DNA of 28,187 nucleotides from a virus. Numbering within the stretch: the stretch's first letter is position 1; the number at the start of each line of letters is the position of its first letter. A model generated the notes under the pieces. That model made no database searches and was not told the DNA's origin. It saw only the letters and a program-made list of their open reading frames with translations. Location: IMG/VR virus record IMGVR_UViG_3300008450_000347, positions 1-28,187 of that record. One strand, 5' to 3'. Position numbers and translations under genes: made by a program. Positions 1 through 7,565 of the stretch are shown piece after piece.

Positions 1-573
1 GCCCGTCACGTCGAAGCGGTCGATGCCCGCCGCGCTGCCACGATACTCGAACGTCTCCGCGTTCAGCGTGCCGCCGGAGTTCGCGTCGTTCGTGCAGACG
101 ATCGTCATCGCCTGCGCGACGAACTGCGCCTCAATGTCGTAGTTGTAGCGGTCCTTCGTCAGCCGCGTCGCCGTGCCCGTGCCCGTGCCCGTGAGCGTGA
201 ACGATCCGAAGGTGAAGTTCCGGGACTGGACCGTGACGGGCGTTCCCGCCGTGGCGAAGGACTCGTACAGGCGAGTCAGGACCGCCGCGACGTTCAGGTC
301 CGGGTAGAGCTTCACGCGCCCGTAGGTGACCCAAAGCGCGTTCAGGCAGGCATTCACCGAGGACGGCGCGACCGTGCCGACGATCGCGGCGCGAAGGGCG
401 GCGAGAGCGTTCTGCGTCCCGGGCGTCGAGTCGTTCGGCGTCTCGTCGAGAACGTCGAGCTGCATCGTGACGAAGTTCGGCGTGTTCGAGACGCCGAAGT
501 CCTCGATCTCGTCGAAGATCTTGATGACCTTGCCGATGACGGTGCGGAGGTCAGTTTCGCTCGGAAGGCTCAT
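1..573 (-). CDS. Hypothetical virion protein downstream of the head genes, partial at left edge
   Basis: The minus-strand frame is open from the ATG at 573 to the window edge, giving 191 codons without a stop, so the C-terminus is missing. GGAGA lies about 8 nt upstream of the ATG, and the start overlaps the small upstream frame by 23 bp. The N-terminus (MSLPSETDLRTVIGKVIKIF) looks helical. The middle is rich in Thr, Gly and Val like a beta-rich structural protein and contains a Thr-Gly repeat linker coded by a tandem hexamer. It follows the capsid gene block, so a head-completion or connector-proximal virion role is inferred from position only. I do not recognise a family. Confidence 0.75.
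   Translation of the reverse strand, partial: MSLPSETDLRTVIGKVIKIFDEIEDFGVSNTPNFVTMQLDVLDETPNDSTPGTQNALAALRAAIVGTVAPSSVNACLNALWVTYGRVKLYPDLNVAAVLTRLYESFATAGTPVTVQSRNFTFGSFTLTGTGTGTATRLTKDRYNYDIEAQFVAQAMTIVCTNDANSGGTLNAETFEYRGSAAGIDRFDVTG
173..193. repeat. Tandem hexamer GTGCCC, 3.5 copies
   Basis: The hexamer GTGCCC occurs at 173, 179 and 185, followed by GTG. On the coding strand it encodes alternating Thr-Gly in the first virion gene. It keeps frame in multiples of six, so copy changes would lengthen or shorten the linker without a frameshift. Confidence 0.8.
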
Positions 574-727
574 GATCGGTCTCCGGTGAGGGGCGAGGCG
601 CGGACGCGAGCCGCCGCATCGGGAGGACGCGCACGCGAGGCGCGAGGAGCCGCTCCCGTTCCGCCCGCGTCAGGCGAACCGCGAAGGCGGCGCGACCGGC
701 GCGTAGCGGAAAGGTTGAGAGCGGCAC
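551..727 (-). CDS. Possible small basic protein, 58 aa
   Basis: A GTG at 727 sits directly after the stop of the upstream gene (730), and the frame runs 58 codons to a TGA inside the start region of the next gene. It fills what would otherwise be a 157-bp gap in a very tightly packed operon. The peptide is Arg-rich with a short helix-like segment (VRLTRAERERL). There is no SD; translation would rely on coupling with the preceding gene. No family is recognised, and it could be non-coding spacer. Confidence 0.35.
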   Translation of the reverse strand: MPLSTFPLRAGRAAFAVRLTRAERERLLAPRVRVLPMRRLASAPRPSPETDHEPSERN

Positions 728-729
728 GG

Positions 730-1416
730 TCAGCCCGCGAGCCCGATCGCCTGGATGTCGTCGATGATCGCGTTGATGAGGCCAGCGCGCGTGATGCCGT
801 TCGCGCCGAGGGCGGCGAAGGCGTCGGCGGTATCCATGTTCTGGATCTGGACGATGAACGAGCCGGAACCCGCCGTGAAGGCGGTGCCGCCCGTGGCGAG
901 TTCGATGCTGAACGTCGCGTTCGCCGCGCCCGTGTTCGCGCCGGAGACCGCCGTCCCCGCCGTGAGTTCGCCCTTGTCGGACGTGGACGCCTCGGTGAGC
1001 GTGCAGGTCGAAGGGACCGTGCCCACGTCCGTCGTCCCGATCTCCATGTTGTAGACGCGGGACGCGCCCGTGCCGACGCCGGGAACGTCCGTCACGAACG
1101 TCCAGCCCAAGACCTTGAACTTGTGCCCGATCGTGATGGCGGTGACCACCTCGCCCACGCTTGTCCCGGCGGGGATCGTGTGCGGGATCACGAGGTTGTA
1201 GATGCCGACGCCCGCCGCCATCGCTGCCTGCGCCGCGCCGCCCGTCGAGTCGGTGACGGGAGCCGTCGTCGTGCGGACCGCCGTCGAGTACGCCGTCTGG
1301 ACGTACGCCGCTGCCTGATCGCCCGTCGAGGGGACGATGGTCGCGCCCGCGCCGAGAATGAGTTGCTCGTCGATCTGCTCGGCGGTGCGCCGGACAGCCG
1401 CTGCGTTGAGAGCCAT
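730..1416 (-). CDS. Putative virion accessory (decoration-like) protein, 228 aa
   Basis: An ATG at 1416 with AAGGA about 8 nt upstream opens a 228-aa frame. The first 60 residues are helical and Ala-rich. From about residue 75 on the protein is Thr/Gly/Ala/Val-rich and beta-strand-like, with no Cys cluster or enzyme motif. Residues near 125-200 resemble the C-terminal half of the 3191-4063 product (shared EIGxTxV, then GTAVxxAN, then a Phe-led strand). This suggests the same beta module was used twice in the virion. A head-decoration or neck role is inferred from place in the operon. No family name is claimed. Confidence 0.7.
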   Translation of the reverse strand: MALNAAAVRRTAEQIDEQLILGAGATIVPSTGDQAAAYVQTAYSTAVRTTTAPVTDSTGGAAQAAMAAGVGIYNLVIPHTIPAGTSVGEVVTAITIGHKFKVLGWTFVTDVPGVGTGASRVYNMEIGTTDVGTVPSTCTLTEASTSDKGELTAGTAVSGANTGAANATFSIELATGGTAFTAGSGSFIVQIQNMDTADAFAALGANGITRAGLINAIIDDIQAIGLAG

Positions 1417-1460
1417 GTGTGCATCCTTGCCGCACGCTGGCGGCGCTTCGGGTCAGGGTG

Positions 1461-1982
1461 TCAGGCGGAAGCCGCTGCGGGCTCCTCGGTCAGCATCGCG
1501 GCGGGCGGTTCCTCTTCGGGGTGCGCCGCCTCTTCCTCAGAGATCGCCTCGATGTAGAGGTACGTCGCGACGGGGCGCAGGCGCGAGGCGAGTTCCTCGT
1601 CACGCGGCCACGACGACGTTCCCACGCGGGCGCGGATCGGGGCGTTCGGGGACTTCGCGACGTACGTCTCCGAAATCACCTCGTGGAGCTTCGCGATCTG
1701 CTGGTCCGAGATCCGGACGATCCCGCCGAGCTTGCGCGGAAGGTGCGGATGGTTGCCGAACGTGTACGTCGGGAAGGTGACGCCCGCGAGCGTGATGTTC
1801 TGGAACGGGCAGTCGCCGCGAACGCCGACGCGGTAGGGGCGCTTGACCTCGTCCACCGGCTTCGGTGCGGGCTTGATCGCCTTCGCCAGCTTGATTGCGC
1901 CGAGCTTGCGTTCGGTCGCGGCGGGCTTCTTCGCGGCGGGGGCGGACGCCTGAGCGTCCCTCGGGTTCGTCGTGGGCTCCAT
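1461..1982 (-). CDS. Hypothetical structural-operon protein, 173 aa
   Basis: The ATG at 1982 has GGAG 7 nt upstream. The N-terminal ~45 residues are Ala/Pro/Lys-rich and probably disordered. A central region (about 48-145) looks folded, with Tyr-, Pro- and Gly-rich turns and a helix near residues 93-107 (SDQQIAKLHEVISET). The C-terminal 25 residues are acidic and Ala-rich. It lies directly downstream of the major capsid gene, where head-completion proteins often sit, but no recognised family motif is seen. Confidence 0.75.
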   Translation of the reverse strand: MEPTTNPRDAQASAPAAKKPAATERKLGAIKLAKAIKPAPKPVDEVKRPYRVGVRGDCPFQNITLAGVTFPTYTFGNHPHLPRKLGGIVRISDQQIAKLHEVISETYVAKSPNAPIRARVGTSSWPRDEELASRLRPVATYLYIEAISEEEAAHPEEEPPAAMLTEEPAAASA

Positions 1983-2031
1983 CTTCGGCTCCTGCGCGTC
2001 TCAACGCGCGGTGTGGTCGGTTTGCGCGAAT

Positions 2032-2059
2032 GGTCCGACAGGCACGCGCCCGCCGGACC
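2032..2059 (-). other. Stable RNA hairpin downstream of the major capsid gene
   Basis: The arms GGTCCG (2032-2037) and CGGACC (2054-2059) form a perfect 6-bp stem with further G-C pairing inside. It sits between the capsid stop (2080) and the next start (1982). No U-run follows, so it is not a clear terminator. It could stabilise or process the abundant capsid mRNA. Confidence 0.4.
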
Positions 2060-2079
2060 CTCGGCGCGTCGTGCGTCGG

Positions 2080-3105
2080 CTAGTTGTTCACCATCAGCGC
2101 GCCCTCGGGCATGTTGCAGCCGAAGCCGCTCCGCCCCTTCCAGTGCCACGAGATGAGGCGCTCTTCCATGTTCTGCCGCGAGTTCGTGCGGTCGAACTGC
2201 GAGTAGGACGCGGCGGAGCGCATCTGCTCGTAGACCGGCTTGACGCGAGCGCCGCGCGCGAAGATGTACCAGTCGTTGCCGCTGATGAGCGGGTTCGCGT
2301 GGAGCGTGACGTTGATCCCGCCCGTGCGGATCGTGTTGTCGATCGGCGTCGCCGCGACGTTCTCGGTCCCCGCGACGTTCTGGACGACGATCACCTGCTG
2401 CGCCGCCTTGAAGGCGTCGGTGAAGAGCTTGACGTGCGTGACCGGGAACATCACGTCGAAGCCCGCCGCGTTGAGGCGGTCGAGGTTGTGGAGCGGGAGG
2501 AGTTCCGTGTCGAGGAACTCGCCGAACCGCTGGACGCCGGAGAAGAAGTCGTCGAGGACGACCGCCGCCGAGCCGACGCCGGAGCCCGTCAGGATGTTGC
2601 CCGTCGAGATGCCGTAGCGGTAGCCGTTGCTCCAGAACGTCGAGGACGTGGCGAACAGAGCCTGCCCGTCCGGCGCGGTCGGGATCGTCGGGAGGAGGTC
2701 CGGGTTCGTCGCGCTGGAGATGATCTGCGAGAACACGCGGAAGGGAAGCTCCGCGAGCGCCGAGGCGGAGTCCTGAGCGCGGGAGACGGCGAGCCCGAGG
2801 CGGTCGTCCTCCGCGTCGTCCTCGTCGATGTAGGAGCCGACCTCCCAGTCGAGGTTCTCGGTCGTCCACTGGAACGAGCCGAAGCCCTTGTAGCTCGCCT
2901 TGTTGCCCGGACGCCAGCGCGAGGCGTGCGGCGCGGACTTGGCGGCGGCGTAGATCTCGTAACGCCCGCTCGACGGGACGCCGAGCTGCATCATCGGGTC
3001 CATCCGGCGGACGAGCGCCTCGGTCTCGCGCTGGAACGTCATCTGGAACGCGCCCTGGACTCCGGGGGTGAGCAGGGGGCCGACGTTGATTGCGTTGGCG
3101 GGCAT
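2080..3105 (-). CDS. Major capsid protein, Mu gpT-like
   Basis: This 341-aa protein would form the shell of the phage head. It resembles the Mu major head subunit gpT family: an N-terminal helix with a QRETEALVRRMDP segment, a Trp-rich stretch, then an acidic EVGSYIDEDD motif near residues 88-97. It ends with a beta-rich domain and a Trp/Gly-rich tail (SWHWKGRSGFGC). Length and gene order (terminase, portal, gpF, gpI, accessory head protein, gpT) match Mu-like head modules. The ATG at 3105 has GGAG 8 nt upstream. The call is by pattern and synteny. Confidence 0.82.
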   Translation of the reverse strand: MPANAINVGPLLTPGVQGAFQMTFQRETEALVRRMDPMMQLGVPSSGRYEIYAAAKSAPHASRWRPGNKASYKGFGSFQWTTENLDWEVGSYIDEDDAEDDRLGLAVSRAQDSASALAELPFRVFSQIISSATNPDLLPTIPTAPDGQALFATSSTFWSNGYRYGISTGNILTGSGVGSAAVVLDDFFSGVQRFGEFLDTELLPLHNLDRLNAAGFDVMFPVTHVKLFTDAFKAAQQVIVVQNVAGTENVAATPIDNTIRTGGINVTLHANPLISGNDWYIFARGARVKPVYEQMRSAASYSQFDRTNSRQNMEERLISWHWKGRSGFGCNMPEGALMVNN

Positions 3106-3190
3106 CGTGTGTTCTCCGTGGGTCGCTGGTGCGGCCTAAGCCGCGAGGAACTGTTGGGGGTTCGTGGGGGAGGCGTGCGGTCGCTTGCGA

Positions 3191-4063
3191 CTACAGGCCG
3201 ATGAGGCGCTCGTACACGATGTGGAGGTTGTAGAGACCCTCGTCCGTCGAGGTTCCGGCGGTGTTCACCGTGAACTCGATGTCGATCGCGTCGCCCGCGT
3301 GGAAGATGTTGGCGGCGGTGACCGCCGTGCCGCTCTTCTTGTCGCCAGCCGCGTCGGAGTGGAGGAGCGTGATGACGCCGCCCGTGACGTTCGTGCCGCC
3401 GATCTCGAAGTTGACCGAGATGTCCACGTCCGCGTCGGTCGTTTCCGCGACGCACTCGGCGTAGACCGAGAGGATCTTGCCAGCGCAGGGGGCGACGATG
3501 CCCGTCGCGACGTTGCCGGAGGCGGAGCGGTAGGGGCGGACGGTCGCGACGTGCCAGTCCGTCGAGTCACCGCCGCTCATCGCGAGGGCGAACTGCTCGC
3601 CCATGCTCAGGAAGTAGACGAACGCCGAGGTCGTGTCGTACTCCTGAACGATGATGCCCATCGGCACGACGGGCGAAGAGGGACGGGTGAGCGTGAACGT
3701 CGCGTCGTCCGTCGCGTAGACCTTCTTGTACCGATCGCCCGCGATCGTCCCGGCGAGTCCGGTCACGGGGATGAGGCGGACGGCGTTCGTCGCGTCCGCG
3801 CCGGAGACCACCGTGCCGCCCGCGTTGCCCGTGATGCCGGGCTGCGTGCCGTTCGTGTACCACGGGACGAACATGCCCATCGGGATGTTGCCCGCCGCGT
3901 TCGTCCAGGGGTAGACGCGCCCGATGTTCGCGGCGGTCCCGTTCTCCTGAGCGCCCGCAGCGATGAGCGAGTTGTTGTAGATCGTCGCCGCGGACTTCGG
4001 GACGACGTTCTCCAGGTCGTTCTCGCGCGTGCGGTAGATCGTCTGGTCGTTGGAGAGGGCCAT
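3191..4063 (-). CDS. Accessory head / decoration protein, 290 aa
   Basis: The ATG at 4063 has a good AAGGAG. It lies between the protease/scaffold and the major capsid gene, the usual slot for a head-decoration protein. The first half has the Gly/Ala-rich composition of capsid decoration proteins (INxAGNIPMG-like turns, GxVVSGAD). The second half (about 170-290) is a separate beta-rich module containing NFEIGGTNV and SGTAVTAANIFHAGD. That module has weak similarity to the 730-1416 product, so the two may share a surface-exposed fold. No enzyme motifs are present. Roles in capsid stabilisation or host-surface adhesion are both possible. Confidence 0.7.
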   Translation of the reverse strand: MALSNDQTIYRTRENDLENVVPKSAATIYNNSLIAAGAQENGTAANIGRVYPWTNAAGNIPMGMFVPWYTNGTQPGITGNAGGTVVSGADATNAVRLIPVTGLAGTIAGDRYKKVYATDDATFTLTRPSSPVVPMGIIVQEYDTTSAFVYFLSMGEQFALAMSGGDSTDWHVATVRPYRSASGNVATGIVAPCAGKILSVYAECVAETTDADVDISVNFEIGGTNVTGGVITLLHSDAAGDKKSGTAVTAANIFHAGDAIDIEFTVNTAGTSTDEGLYNLHIVYERLIGL

Positions 4064-4121
4064 GTTCGGGCTCCTTGGGGGTGCGTGTCAGGGATGGGGC
4101 GAGGAGGGGACGCGGCGGCGA

Positions 4122-5606
4122 CTAGACGCGGACGCCGGTTGCCGAGAAGTGGTTGGTCAGGAACTGCTCGACGGAGTACGGGTAGGCGCTCGCGCCGAGG
4201 GTGCGACGGAGCGGGACGTACTCGGCGGCGACCGCCGCGCGAGCCTTCTCCAGCGTCCCGGCAGCCTTGCCGCTCGCGAACTTGACGAGGTCGGCTTCGA
4301 CGGAGGCGTCCAGCGGATCGCTCGCAGCGCCCGCCATCGCCATCGCGGCGGAGAACGTCTCGGGCGGGTCACGCCGGGCGACGGAGCGGAGGGACGTGAC
4401 GTAGGCGGCGAGCGTGTCGTCACCGTGCGCGGCGAACTTCGCAGCGACGGCGTCGAAGTCGCCGGGAACGATGATGCGCTCGACGGCGAGGGACTTCCGC
4501 GCGTCGGCCACCTTCGCGGAGATCGCGTCGGCCTTCTCCTTGGCGGACAGCTTCTCCGTCAGCGCGGAGAGTTTGCCGGTGAGGTCGGCCACGTCGGCGC
4601 GGAGCTTGTCGCGCTCGCCTTCGAGAGCGGCGAAGCGGGACTGCGTGGCTGCGTCGAGAGTCGTCTTCGAGGCGGGGGTCGTGGCGCTCATCTTCTGCTC
4701 CTTGTCGCCCTTCGGGGCGGGGTCTTCCGCGTCGTCGGCGGGGGTGTCCTTCATGTCGGTGTCGGCGGACTCGTCGGCGTCTTCGTCGCCGTCCGGCTCC
4801 GCGTGGTCGCCCATCGCGTCGGCCTTGTCGTCGTCCTCGTCGCCCGTCTTCGAGTCGGTCACGGGCTGCGCGACGGGCTCCTCTTCGGAGCCGACCGAGA
4901 CGCCGAGCTTCCCGGCGATCTTCGCGAGGACGTTCATCAGCTTCGCGAGGATGGACGCCTGATCGGCGGCACCCGGGTCGCGCTGCGGAGAGGCGTCCTT
5001 GTCGTCGTTCTTCGGGGGCATCTCGTCTCCCTCGGCGGCGAGCCGGATCGCGCACTTAGCGGCGAGGAGCGCCGCAGAGAACCGCGCAACCGCCGTCTCG
5101 TCGAGGACGGTTCCCGCCATCACGGCGAAGCGGAAGTGCGGCGGATCGCCCGCGAGGAGAGCGAGGGCGGACACGCGGGGCGTCTCCCATCCCTTGATCT
5201 CGACGGAGCGGAAGGGCCAACGTCCGGCGTCAATCTCGGCGGTCGTGCGCTCGTCCACCGCGACGAGGTCCGCGAACAGCGTCGGCATCTCGACGCCGTC
5301 GTAGTCCTCGACGCCGACGTGAGTCAGCCGCAGGAAGCCCGCGATGTGCGGGAGCCCGTCCGCGTGGGTCAGCTTGACCGGGGCGAGGAACCCGCGGCGC
5401 TCGTCGGCTCGGGCGGCGCGTAGCGCGTCCTCGAGCCATGCGCCGTCGATGGCGTCCTTGTTGCCCCGTTCATTCGCGGAGAGCGTGCCCATGACGGGGA
5501 CGCCGCAAATATTGCTCGTCCCGTCCGCGTTGAGCGTGCGCCGATAGCGGACGCCCGGACGGGAGCCGGGGACGAGTGTTGCGGGAGCGATGCCGGAGGC
5601 GGGCAC
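4122..5606 (-). CDS. Head maturation protease with C-terminal scaffold (Mu gpI/gpZ-like)
   Basis: Read from the GTG at 5606 this is 494 aa. Residues 30-165 carry features of Mu gpI-type prohead proteases: GFLAPVKLTHADG around His81, a GRWPFRSVEIKGW segment around Ser134, then ALLAGDPPHF. His81 and Ser134 are candidate catalytic residues. Residues ~200-300 are a highly acidic linker. Residues 306-400 form a coiled-coil scaffold, followed by a conserved-looking tail. The protease would cut scaffold and itself during head maturation. The GTG start lacks an SD but has a TACTTT box 5 nt upstream. The ATG at 5492 is an alternative, but GVPVMGTL reads as mid-protein, so I prefer 5606. Two internal starts with SD sequences may give scaffold alone. 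Confidence 0.78.
   Translation of the reverse strand: MPASGIAPATLVPGSRPGVRYRRTLNADGTSNICGVPVMGTLSANERGNKDAIDGAWLEDALRAARADERRGFLAPVKLTHADGLPHIAGFLRLTHVGVEDYDGVEMPTLFADLVAVDERTTAEIDAGRWPFRSVEIKGWETPRVSALALLAGDPPHFRFAVMAGTVLDETAVARFSAALLAAKCAIRLAAEGDEMPPKNDDKDASPQRDPGAADQASILAKLMNVLAKIAGKLGVSVGSEEEPVAQPVTDSKTGDEDDDKADAMGDHAEPDGDEDADESADTDMKDTPADDAEDPAPKGDKEQKMSATTPASKTTLDAATQSRFAALEGERDKLRADVADLTGKLSALTEKLSAKEKADAISAKVADARKSLAVERIIVPGDFDAVAAKFAAHGDDTLAAYVTSLRSVARRDPPETFSAAMAMAGAASDPLDASVEADLVKFASGKAAGTLEKARAAVAAEYVPLRRTLGASAYPYSVEQFLTNHFSATGVRV
4689..4703 (-). promoter_or_regulatory. Internal ribosome binding site for a scaffold-only product
   Basis: AAGGAG (4698-4703) stands 6 nt before an in-frame ATG (4691), which would give a 189-aa coiled-coil scaffold ending at 4122. 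In Mu, scaffold gpZ is made from an internal start inside gene I, so the arrangement has precedent. Confidence 0.5.
5019..5033 (-). promoter_or_regulatory. Second internal ribosome binding site in the protease/scaffold gene
   Basis: GAGGGAG (5027-5033) stands 5 nt before an in-frame ATG at 5021. This start would give a 299-aa product with the acidic linker plus scaffold but no protease domain. It is the better SD of the two internal sites. Confidence 0.5.
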
Positions 5607-5611
5607 GCGGG

Positions 5612-5641
5612 AAAGTAGAGCGGTGCCCCGTTGCGCGTGAA
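5612..5641 (-). promoter_or_regulatory. Candidate leaderless promoter for the protease/capsid block
   Basis: On the minus strand TTCACG (5636-5641), 18 nt, then TACTTT (5612-5617) precede the GTG start at 5606 by 5 nt. Transcription would begin at or next to the start codon. This would let the capsid block be expressed independently of the head-on plus-strand cassette. Confidence 0.4.
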
Positions 5642-5659
5642 AGCGCCGCGATGTAGACT
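5631..5659 (+). promoter_or_regulatory. Candidate sigma70-type promoter of the plus-strand cassette
   Basis: TTGCGC (5631-5636), a 17-nt spacer and TAGACT (5654-5659) precede the first cassette gene by about 33 nt. GGAGGG (5677-5682) follows as its SD. It overlaps the proposed minus-strand promoter, so the two would compete for polymerase. Confidence 0.45.
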
Positions 5660-5692
5660 GCGAGCGCACCGCTAACGGAGGGCATTGACGGC

Positions 5693-5899
5693 ATGGCGCG
5701 TATAGACAGCACGACAGTCCCCGACGACCTCGTTCCGCCGAAGCGGGCGGCGTTCCTCGCGAAGTGTTCGCGGGATACGCTGATCCGGTGGGCGGAGAGC
5801 GGGAAGATCGCGGAGTATCGGCGGCGCGGGGACGACACGCGCGGGCGTTGGTACTCGGCGGCGGAATGCGCGGCGCTTGCGCCGAGGAGGGTGAAGTGA
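5693..5899 (+). CDS. MerR/excisionase-like HTH DNA-binding protein, 68 aa
   Basis: This small protein has a winged-HTH layout typical of helix_turn_helix_17/MerR-type or excisionase-like proteins. Residues 15-33 (PKRAAFLAKCSRDTLIRWA) form the HTH, followed by a basic wing ending RWYSAAECAAL. Such proteins bind DNA as regulators or excision/recombination factors. It is the first gene of the plus-strand cassette and overlaps the next gene by GTGA. GGAGGG lies 10 nt upstream of the ATG, a slightly long spacing. The target is unknown; autoregulation of the divergent 5607-5692 region is an inference. Confidence 0.72.
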   Translation: MARIDSTTVPDDLVPPKRAAFLAKCSRDTLIRWAESGKIAEYRRRGDDTRGRWYSAAECAALAPRRVK

Positions 5900-6204
5900 G
5901 GGACGTGTGGAAGCAAACCGCGTCGCGACTGCGGCACAAGGTCGCCGCAGACGTTGCCAACTCGCTGCAACACTTCGGGCTCGATCCTCGGGAGTTTGGG
6001 CTACAGGTCAGTTTCGGCACGCGATGCCCGGACAGGGATTGCGCGTTCTCGCACTTCCCCTACCGTCAGTCCGTCCATGTCCGCATCTCCGACGACAAGC
6101 GCAAGGTGTTCGTGTCGTGGCGATGCGCGGCGTGCCTGCGCGATCGGGCTAAGTACGAGTTCGACGTGGCGACAATCCTAGCTCCGACGCCGAGTGTCCG
6201 ATGA
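5896..6204 (+). CDS. Putative zinc-binding protein, 102 aa
   Basis: The GTG at 5896 overlaps the preceding stop by 4 nt (GTGA). The N-terminus is a helix (TASRLRHKVAADVANSLQHF). The C-terminal half carries CPDRDC (near residues 44-49) and CAAC (near 77-80), a four-cysteine zinc-ribbon or treble-clef layout separated by a beta hairpin. A nucleic-acid binding role is plausible but not shown. No named family is recognised. Confidence 0.75.
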   Translation: MRDVWKQTASRLRHKVAADVANSLQHFGLDPREFGLQVSFGTRCPDRDCAFSHFPYRQSVHVRISDDKRKVFVSWRCAACLRDRAKYEFDVATILAPTPSVR

Positions 6205-6710
6205 GCAAGGACCACAACCACGGCGGGAAGTTCGACGGACCGCTGGACTTCCGCCCGCCGCCGGGATCGACGACGCCCGCCGACGACGCGCATTGGTTCA
6301 GCCACGTCACTCCGCCCGTCTCGGCTCCGGTCGTGTGGCGGGATCAGCCGGAGTTCCTGCCGATCGACGGAAACGAAAGTGTCCGCGTTGCCTCCGTCAC
6401 GTCGGTTCGGCTCGGAGTCGTCGGCATCTGTCTGTTCATCGGCGGCAACCCGTTTGACGCTGACGCCCCCTACTTCGCCGCATGGCTCGACCGCCTCTCC
6501 ATCCCGTGGACGGAGGAACTCCGGCGGGCGCATGATATGTGGGACTCCATGCAGACGAAGTCGGACCCGTGCCAAGACGCGCCCGGCGGCGGGATGATCT
6601 GCACACTTTCCCGAGGGCACGCGCTTCCGCATCGCGGGCTTTGGAACGGCGAGATCGTGCGATGGAACCCGCCGACGCACCCGGACGCGCGGGCGGAGGA
6701 GGGCTCGTGA
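6201..6710 (+). CDS. Hypothetical protein, 169 aa, with Cys/His C-terminal motif
   Basis: The start is ATGA-coupled to the previous gene. The N-terminus is His/Pro-rich and the centre has a hydrophobic strand (VRLGVVGICLFIGG). The C-terminal part has a spaced Cys/His pattern, from SDPCQDAP through ICTLSRGHALPHRGLWNGE. A Cys, GH, PH, W pattern of this kind recurs in small phage proteins of unknown function and may bind a metal. There is no enzyme motif. Confidence 0.72.
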   Translation: MSKDHNHGGKFDGPLDFRPPPGSTTPADDAHWFSHVTPPVSAPVVWRDQPEFLPIDGNESVRVASVTSVRLGVVGICLFIGGNPFDADAPYFAAWLDRLSIPWTEELRRAHDMWDSMQTKSDPCQDAPGGGMICTLSRGHALPHRGLWNGEIVRWNPPTHPDARAEEGS

Positions 6711-7054
6711 GCCGCGACACGATCTGCGCCCGCTGCGCCGCCGCACCCGCGCCGCCGGAGGGGAGCCGCCGCGTTTGCTCGTTCGGTCAGGATGACGTGT
6801 TCCGCCCGGACGGGTTGTGCTGCGAGACGTTTGAGTCGCTGCACCTGCTCTCCGATCACGGGGACCGCCACAGCGAGTTTTGGAGCGACGGGCAGTCCGT
6901 TCAGGTGTTCTCGCGGAATGGGAAGTTCCTGATCGTCGGGCGCTACCACTCGAAGCCGTACCGGACGGAGTCGTGCGTCATCATCGACGAGGACCGCGTG
7001 GACGTGATGCCGACGTGGCAGGACGTGGAAGCGTTCATCGGGGGCGGGGCGTGA
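6707..7054 (+). CDS. Hypothetical protein with N-terminal CxxC, 115 aa
   Basis: The GTG start overlaps the previous stop (GTGA). CARC lies at the N-terminus, and further Cys residues (VCSF, LCCET) may complete a zinc site. The remainder is a beta-rich domain with repeated short strands (QVFSRNGKFLIVGRY). It is part of the cassette transcription unit. Function is unknown. Confidence 0.7.
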   Translation: MSRDTICARCAAAPAPPEGSRRVCSFGQDDVFRPDGLCCETFESLHLLSDHGDRHSEFWSDGQSVQVFSRNGKFLIVGRYHSKPYRTESCVIIDEDRVDVMPTWQDVEAFIGGGA

Positions 7055-7479
7055 GCGACGCCCCGAAGCCGATCCCCATCGTCGAGCGCGGCGAGAACCT
7101 CATCATGTACCCGGAGGAGAAGCCGGGCATGGTCTTCCTGTGGCCGTCGCGAGACGCCGACCTCACCCTCGGCATCGGAAGCGTGACGTGCGGGAGCGTC
7201 CCGCCGGACGGGGCGGCGCTGCTCGGCGTCCCCATCCCCGACCATCCCGAAGTGCGCGAGATCGTCGGGAGGTTCGCTGAGGAGATGGACTGGGCCGCGT
7301 TCGCGCGTCGCTACGCCGAGCGCATGAACGACGTGGCCTACCGCGTCATCTTCGAGCGCATGTCCGAGATCCGGTTCGACTCGCCGCGCCGCCCGATCCC
7401 GGAGATCGAGGCCCGCGCCGCGACCTCCCGATACTGGGCGCAGAGGCTTCGGTGGCTCCGGCGACGGGGGCGGGCGTGA
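7051..7479 (+). CDS. Hypothetical protein, 142 aa
   Basis: GTGA overlap with the previous gene supports the start. The first half is beta-rich (GMVFLWPSRDADLTLGIGSV). From about residue 70 it is helical and Arg/Glu-rich, ending in a strongly basic tail (YWAQRLRWLRRRGRA) that could bind nucleic acid. I recognise no family. Confidence 0.7.
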   Translation: MSDAPKPIPIVERGENLIMYPEEKPGMVFLWPSRDADLTLGIGSVTCGSVPPDGAALLGVPIPDHPEVREIVGRFAEEMDWAAFARRYAERMNDVAYRVIFERMSEIRFDSPRRPIPEIEARAATSRYWAQRLRWLRRRGRA

Positions 7480-7565
7480 CCGAAGGACTCTTCGTCGCCT
7501 GCATCCTCGGCTCCTACTTCCTCGGGCTCGCGATGTGGTGGTGGTGGCGCGGGGCGAAGGCGTGA
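7476..7565 (+). CDS. Single-pass membrane micropeptide, 29 aa
   Basis: A GTG overlaps the previous stop (GTGA) and the frame ends in a GTGA overlap with the next gene, so both junctions support coding. The peptide is one hydrophobic segment (LFVACILGSYFLGLAMWWWW) with a basic RGAKA tail, predicting a membrane helix with its C-terminus inside. Function is unknown; small membrane proteins in such cassettes can act in superinfection exclusion or lysis, which is not shown here. Confidence 0.6.
   Translation: MTEGLFVACILGSYFLGLAMWWWWRGAKA

Noticed and set aside
3164-5423. Long plus-strand open frames over the decoration and protease genes
   Set aside because: Arg/Asp/Val-rich shadows typical of GC-rich antisense frames, without SD or domain motifs; the minus-strand genes have clear family patterns.
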